Assembly: GCA_029882355.1 (NCBI GenBank)
Contig: JAOUKV010000021.1
Coordinates: 1-56,792 of the forward strand
DNA length: 56,792 nt
Source: Gammaproteobacteria bacterium
GTDB taxonomy: Bacteria; Pseudomonadota; Gammaproteobacteria; SZUA-229
Direction: 5' to 3'
Every line of letters begins with the position of its first letter. The first letter of the stretch is position 1. A program made the position numbers and the translations under genes. Below are positions 52,910 to 56,792 of the stretch, one piece after another. A model generated the notes under the pieces. That model saw only the letters and a list, made by a program, of their open reading frames with translations, ran no database searches and was not told the DNA's origin.

Positions 52910-53344
52910 ATGCATACACTAAAGATACTATTCACCCTGTTTTGCATCCTCATCATGACCAGCAATGCCTATGCTGAAGATAATAAGATAGAAATCAGTG
53001 AATATCTCGACCACCTGCAAAAGCAGTTTATTGCCTCAAAGCTGGTAAACAGTGAACAAGGCTCGTTAATTCACCAAGGCAAGGCACATGTTGAGCTTAA
53101 CGTTGTAACGACAAAGAATAAAAAGGGTGAAATTCAGTCCTATGTTGTCCAGGATAATGGCCGTGTTAAAGCAGCTTCCGTTCAAAAACTAAGTTTTGAT
53201 ATTGATGTTAGTCAGAGCCAACAAAAACCCATTACAAACACACCGCCAGACACCAATACGACACCAGCCACTCCGACAGCGTCAGCCACTGCACCAGTTC
53301 AGAAGCAGACCCAGCCCTGGTACAAGCATTTCTTTACCTGGTAA
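52910..53344 (+). CDS. Small secreted protein of unknown function
   Basis: 144 residues, not recognised. A signal peptide is clear: Lys at position 5, hydrophobic run ILFTLFCILIM, then a likely cut after SNAYA (residue 22). The mature part starts acidic (EDNKIEISEYLDHLQKQF), contains a possible small beta domain at 40-105, then a Pro/Thr-rich low-complexity stretch, and ends with the aromatic tip PWYKHFFTW. Probably periplasmic. It lies between the HAD phosphatase and convergent dcd, 124 bases from the former, so it is likely a single-gene unit. Confidence 0.65.
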   Translation: MHTLKILFTLFCILIMTSNAYAEDNKIEISEYLDHLQKQFIASKLVNSEQGSLIHQGKAHVELNVVTTKNKKGEIQSYVVQDNGRVKAASVQKLSFDIDVSQSQQKPITNTPPDTNTTPATPTASATAPVQKQTQPWYKHFFTW

Positions 53345-53381
53345 AGATTTCACACTTGGCGCACGACATTACCTGAATAAG

Positions 53382-53948
53382 CTAAGTCTTGGGTAATGTC
53401 ACGCCCTGCTGTCCCTGATATTTGCCACCACGATCAGCATAAGAGGTTTCACAAACCTCATCGGATTCAAAGAACAACATCTGCGCCACGCCCTCGTTGG
53501 CATAAATCTTTGCGGGCAATGGTGATGTATTGGAGAACTCCAGTGTCACATGACCTTCCCATTCAGGTTCTAATGGCGTCACATTAACAATGATGCCACA
53601 ACGCGCATAAGTCGATTTACCCAGACATATTGTCAAAACACTGCGTGGAATTTTGAAGTTTTCAACAGTGCGCGCTAGTGCAAAAGAATTGGGTGGGATA
53701 ATACAAACATCTCCTTTGAAATCCACAAAGCTACTCTCAGAGAAGTCCTTGGGATCGACAATTGCCGAGTTGATATTGGTAAATATCTTGAATTCATCAG
53801 CACAACGCACATCATACCCATAACTAGAGGTACCATAAGAAACAATACGTCCACCGGCATCATCTGTTCTTATTTGCCCTGCTTCAAATGGCTCGATCAT
53901 GCCTTCAGCCGCCATGCGACGTATCCACTTATCTGATTTTATGCTCAT
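53382..53948 (-). CDS. dcd: dCTP deaminase, copy 1
   Basis: Converts dCTP to dUTP for thymidylate synthesis. 188 residues: [20 protein letters not shown], the active-site region [20 protein letters not shown], and the catalytic Glu in [15 protein letters not shown]-terminal [15 protein letters not shown] closes over the nucleotide. The gene looks intact. Its last 143 bases are repeated at 56650-56792 with identical protein but different codons for the last residues, meaning a second copy begins or remains there. Confidence 0.97.
   Translation of the reverse strand: MSIKSDKWIRRMAAEGMIEPFEAGQIRTDDAGGRIVSYGTSSYGYDVRCADEFKIFTNINSAIVDPKDFSESSFVDFKGDVCIIPPNSFALARTVENFKIPRSVLTICLGKSTYARCGIIVNVTPLEPEWEGHVTLEFSNTSPLPAKIYANEGVAQMLFFESDEVCETSYADRGGKYQGQQGVTLPKT
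53400..53524. repeat. Direct repeat, dcd 3' region, left copy
   Basis: 125 bases identical by eye to 56668-56792 in the same orientation, 3268 bases apart. The match stops abruptly at codon 4 from the end of dcd; the right copy continues to the window edge, so the full repeat may be longer. Confidence 0.97.
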
Positions 53949-54278
53949 GTTTATGTCTTTATTTTTTGGTTATTCTGAATCAAGGGGGATTCTATCAGGT
54001 TATTTATCTAGCATCTTTTGTAATCATACTCAGTCAAAGTTGCACTACTTGGAATGGTGGGATAGTCTTAAGAACCACCACCCTAAATAATAAGTTGTGA
54101 CCTTGACTGGAAAACAAGCCACTCCACTAGGCACAGAGCAATGTCAAAGTTGATTTGTGATGCATAATTTTTAACCTACACAAAAAAAATGAAGCAGGAT
54201 AACAATCAGTTGGAGTTGATATGAAAATTTATGAGGCAACAGTAAGTCAGATACGGTTGAACATTGAGATTACCTTGA
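53949..54278. other. AT-rich intergenic space between dcd copy 1 and the membrane protein gene
   Basis: 330 bases containing no recognisable gene apart from the short frame at 54221-54289. No clear promoter, tRNA or terminator was found. Composition is AT-rich like the gene to its right and unlike dcd. Confidence 0.6.
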
Positions 54279-54289
54279 ATGTTAAATAG
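54221..54289 (+). CDS. Possible 22-residue leader peptide overlapping the membrane protein start
   Basis: ATG at 54221 preceded by TTGGAG at good spacing; it encodes MKIYEATVSQIRLN and eight more residues, stopping at TAG 54287-54289. That is 11 bases inside the next gene in another frame. The main gene lacks a ribosome site of its own, so this frame could couple its translation. Could also be chance. Confidence 0.35.
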   Translation: MKIYEATVSQIRLNIEITLNVK

Positions 54290-56390
54290 GTTTGATAAAA
54301 ATATTGAGACATTCTTTAGTGGTTTAGTTTTACTTCTTTGTTATTTTATCCTCGTTGGTTACTCCTTAGGCCCTCAGTCAGCACTCGATACTTATTGGCA
54401 TCTGCAAATGGGGCGAGATTTACTTGAAAACGGACTCTCACCATTTATTGATCATTACAGCTTTACTTTTAGCGGTGAAAAAATTAGTTCCGCACCAGTT
54501 TTATTTCAAATAACCCTTGCATCCTTCGTTTCTATGTTCGGTGAAATACCCGGTTTCATGGCTTTTAAACTGGTATATGTCACTGCTCTATTACTTGCAA
54601 TCTTCCTTTTCCTAAAGCAAATAAAAACTCCCTGGTTCGTTATTTGCATAATACTGCCTATTCTGACCTACTTTATTAACGTAAGGTTACTAATAAGGCC
54701 TGATATCATTTCAAACATCCTTATTATCCTTTGCCTTTCTTTATATGTAAAAGCAAGGAAAAATTTTGCCACCAAAGAACTGGTATCAATTTGCTTATTA
54801 CTACTCTTTTGGGTGAACTATCACACCCCTATTTTTGGATACATTATAATATTTGGCTTGTTCCTAGATAGAGCCATCAACAAAATAATTTCCAGTGATG
54901 ACTCATTTAGCTGGAGTCAGTGGTTTTTATGGGGAGGCATTATTTTTCTAATTGGCTTCATCAACCCTACCTTTAGTCATTCTGCATTAAATGTTATTTT
55001 TATGAACAGTGAATGGCATCAATATTTAAGCGAATATTCATCATCACAGACAGTTTATTCAACGAACAAAATGGTTCACCTTTTATGGATAGCATCAATT
55101 TATGTAGTGTGCCTAGCAATAATAAAGAAACATTACGGCTTTGCTTTTATCACTATAGTATTAACTTATAACTCATGGTTCATCATACGATTAATCCCTG
55201 CAACAAGCCTCGTAATTTTTTGCATATTGGCCTATTTACTTAGTGAGATTAGATTCAAAGAGTTAATATCGAAGATAAGCACCCCAATTCGCTTTGTCAT
55301 TATAACTTCTTCATTAAGCCTGTTCTTTTTCTCTTTTTATCAGATTGCGAATAAACCCATTGAAAGGTTACAGGTAATTAAGGATTATCCTTTGCATATA
55401 CAGAATATGCGTCACATAATGAATCACAGTTTCCCATCGCAAGCAACTGACTATCTAAAGTCATTCCATAAAGGTGGAAACGTACTCAATACATTCAATG
55501 CAGGCGGCTATTTAATTTACGCACTACCTCCTAATTTCAAGATTTTTATTGACGGACGAACCAATATTCTTTACCCCATAGATTTCTATAAACATTATAT
55601 AGACGTCATCACTGATATAGACACCCTAGAATATGACCTAAAAAAATACAACGTACAATATGCGATATTCAGAAATACACCGAAGGCACAGCGTTATTTT
55701 AGTGATACCGATATACTTTCAATAAATTACGCTGATGAAAACTTTGTTCTATTTTCAAACAACAAGGAAATATCTTTTCCTTTATCCAGCAAGTTAACTT
55801 TATATCCTATGTGTTGGAATGAAAAATTTTCTAAACCTATAAAGAAAGAGATAGCTTTATCTGAAACTCTATTTTCAGATAAAAAATATGAAATTAAATT
55901 TATTTTAAAGTTACTACAAGAGTACCTATCGCATAAAAATAAATATCAATATTTAAATGAGATAAATTATTCCGACCTATTATCAGATAGCACAAGAAGA
56001 TTATCTGCATACCTTGCCATCAACCAAAACAGTTATAAAAAATCCATAGGTTTTTTTAAATCAGTGAAAAGCAAAAAGGATGAAGATTATTTAATGATCG
56101 CTTATCTAGCGACAATAACTAATGACTACCCCACCTCTTTAACTGCACTATCTTTATATCTCGGCATAAAAGAAAATGTTAGTAAAGATTCAATAACTGA
56201 TTATGACAAAACCCTCTTACTTAAGACATTAACTAACATTCAACAGAAAAAGGAGTTAGACATCTTCTCGAGTTCAGACATCAAGAAAATAAAAGAAGAA
56301 TTCAAAATTGATAACAATCTATATATTCAGTCATTATCACCTGATCTTCCTTATAATGAAATTTGCAAACCAATCTTTAAATATTATTAA
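54279..56390 (+). CDS. Multi-spanning membrane protein, GT-C glycosyltransferase-like, unknown substrate
   Basis: 703 residues, not assigned to a named gene. About 10-12 hydrophobic segments fill residues 12-360. The first outer loop has SALDTYWHLQMGRDLLENG (Asp37, His41), then INVRLLIRPDI (Arg136, Arg140) and LFWVNYHTP (Asn180, His182). This pattern, D-x-x-W-H-L / R-P-D / W-x-N-x-H, occurs in polyprenyl-sugar-dependent membrane transferases, where the loop aspartate is catalytic. After the spans, NAGGYLIYALPPNFKIFIDG is another hallmark of that group. Residues 480-703 are Lys- and helix-rich, possibly repeat-like. Markedly AT-rich compared with neighbours and lying between dcd copies, which suggests acquisition. 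Confidence 0.7.
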   Translation: MLNRFDKNIETFFSGLVLLLCYFILVGYSLGPQSALDTYWHLQMGRDLLENGLSPFIDHYSFTFSGEKISSAPVLFQITLASFVSMFGEIPGFMAFKLVYVTALLLAIFLFLKQIKTPWFVICIILPILTYFINVRLLIRPDIISNILIILCLSLYVKARKNFATKELVSICLLLLFWVNYHTPIFGYIIIFGLFLDRAINKIISSDDSFSWSQWFLWGGIIFLIGFINPTFSHSALNVIFMNSEWHQYLSEYSSSQTVYSTNKMVHLLWIASIYVVCLAIIKKHYGFAFITIVLTYNSWFIIRLIPATSLVIFCILAYLLSEIRFKELISKISTPIRFVIITSSLSLFFFSFYQIANKPIERLQVIKDYPLHIQNMRHIMNHSFPSQATDYLKSFHKGGNVLNTFNAGGYLIYALPPNFKIFIDGRTNILYPIDFYKHYIDVITDIDTLEYDLKKYNVQYAIFRNTPKAQRYFSDTDILSINYADENFVLFSNNKEISFPLSSKLTLYPMCWNEKFSKPIKKEIALSETLFSDKKYEIKFILKLLQEYLSHKNKYQYLNEINYSDLLSDSTRRLSAYLAINQNSYKKSIGFFKSVKSKKDEDYLMIAYLATITNDYPTSLTALSLYLGIKENVSKDSITDYDKTLLLKTLTNIQQKKELDIFSSSDIKKIKEEFKIDNNLYIQSLSPDLPYNEICKPIFKYY

Positions 56391-56649
56391 AATATCTGCT
56401 GCCTAACCTTGTCGATTAGGCGACCGAATAAGAAACTTATTAATTACTCTGAAAAACATATTTGATAACTTGCAAGAAAATTTTCTGCTTTGAATTGCTG
56501 TTTCACAATGGTGCGACGTGGAATGCCATGATAGGCCTGTCCCACGCTTGAAGATCGTCATCAGTCTCACACACAACACTAATGAATCTGCTCGCGTATC
56601 CTGTCGCAGTTGGTCTCTATGACCATCTGAAAGATCAATACTCCGACTA
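56391..56649. other. Intergenic space before dcd copy 2, possibly holding gene remnants
   Basis: 259 bases. The right half is less AT-rich and codon-like. The minus strand has a 33-codon open stretch (VGQAYHGIPRRTIVKQ...) that ends at TAA near 56452. The plus strand reads MNLLAYPVAVGLYDHLKDQ from about 56581 into dcd sequence. Neither is recognised; they may be debris of an earlier gene or insertion. No terminator or tRNA seen. Confidence 0.4.
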
Positions 56650-56792
56650 TCAAGTCTTAGGAAGAGTCACGCCCTGCTGTCCCTGATATTTGCCACCACG
56701 ATCAGCATAAGAGGTTTCACAAACCTCATCGGATTCAAAGAACAACATCTGCGCCACGCCCTCGTTGGCATAAATCTTTGCGGGCAATGGTG
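56650..56792 (-). CDS. dcd: dCTP deaminase, copy 2, 3' end only (rest beyond window)
   Basis: The last 47 codons and stop of dcd, running off the right edge. The protein ends [15 protein letters not shown] exactly as copy 1, and bases 56668-56792 are identical to 53400-53524. The last codons differ silently: ACT CTT CCT then TGA here, ACA TTA CCC then TAG in copy 1. Whether this copy is full length, and which copy is ancestral, cannot be told from the window. Confidence 0.9.
   Translation of the reverse strand, partial: PLPAKIYANEGVAQMLFFESDEVCETSYADRGGKYQGQQGVTLPKT
56668..56792. repeat. Direct repeat, dcd 3' region, right copy
   Basis: Partner of 53400-53524; 125 of 125 bases agree by eye, same orientation, cut by the window end. 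Confidence 0.97.

Overview
The window is a stretch of gammaproteobacterial chromosome carrying the main ribosomal-protein/RNA-polymerase supercluster and its usual flanks. Three observations place it in the Gammaproteobacteria. The order ssb - MFS - uvrA stands next to rplQ. The order tRNA-Thr/Tyr/Gly/Thr - tuf - secE - nusG - rplKAJL - rpoBC - rpsLG - fusA - tuf - S10/spc/alpha runs as one block. The right flank has birA - coaX - SPOR protein and tyrS - M23 peptidase - anmK - erpA - bactofilin - argC - hemJ, an order I associate with Pseudomonas-like rather than enteric genomes. Species cannot be named from what is visible. Base composition looks moderate, with one clearly AT-rich gene near the right end.

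Layout. 1-6.5 kb: 3'-truncated glmS, ssb and a YajR-like MFS transporter (all minus), then uvrA (plus), closed by a bidirectional terminator. 6.6-38.7 kb (all minus, so transcription runs right to left): a stable-RNA-type promoter at about 38.65 kb drives four tRNAs, tuf copy 2, tRNA-Trp, secE and nusG; then rplK-rplA, rplJ-rplL and rpoB-rpoC; a near-consensus promoter at 24.7 kb starts rpsL-rpsG-fusA-tuf copy 1-rpsJ; after a 287-base structured gap with its own candidate promoter come rplC-D-W-B, rpsS, rplV, rpsC, rplP, rpmC, rpsQ, then the spc block (rplN to secY-rpmJ) and the alpha block (rpsM-K-D, rpoA, rplQ). The 37-residue rpmJ at 9475-9588 is easily missed. 38.7-53.9 kb: SPOR protein, coaX, birA; glnS; tyrS; M23 peptidase and anmK; citrate synthase; erpA; bactofilin, coiled-coil protein and argC; hemJ; rppH; HAD phosphatase; a secreted protein; dcd. 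53.9-56.8 kb: an AT-rich multi-membrane-span protein gene lying between a complete dcd and the 3' end of a second dcd copy.

The ribosomal genes are conventional in content. The interest lies in the untranslated spaces and the right end. The rplJ leader combines an L10-leader-like fold, a repeated 10-base motif and an intrinsic terminator. rpsJ has been absorbed into the str operon, with a leader-like gap moved to before rplC. The rpsL-rpsG space is too short for an E. coli-style S7 control site. rplV almost certainly starts at a GTG whose Shine-Dalgarno sequence lies within and just after the end of rpsS. The two tuf genes appear identical apart from codons 2-3. The duplicated dcd end, with recoded last codons, flanks a likely acquired gene. 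No CRISPR array, intact insertion sequence or phage gene was seen.
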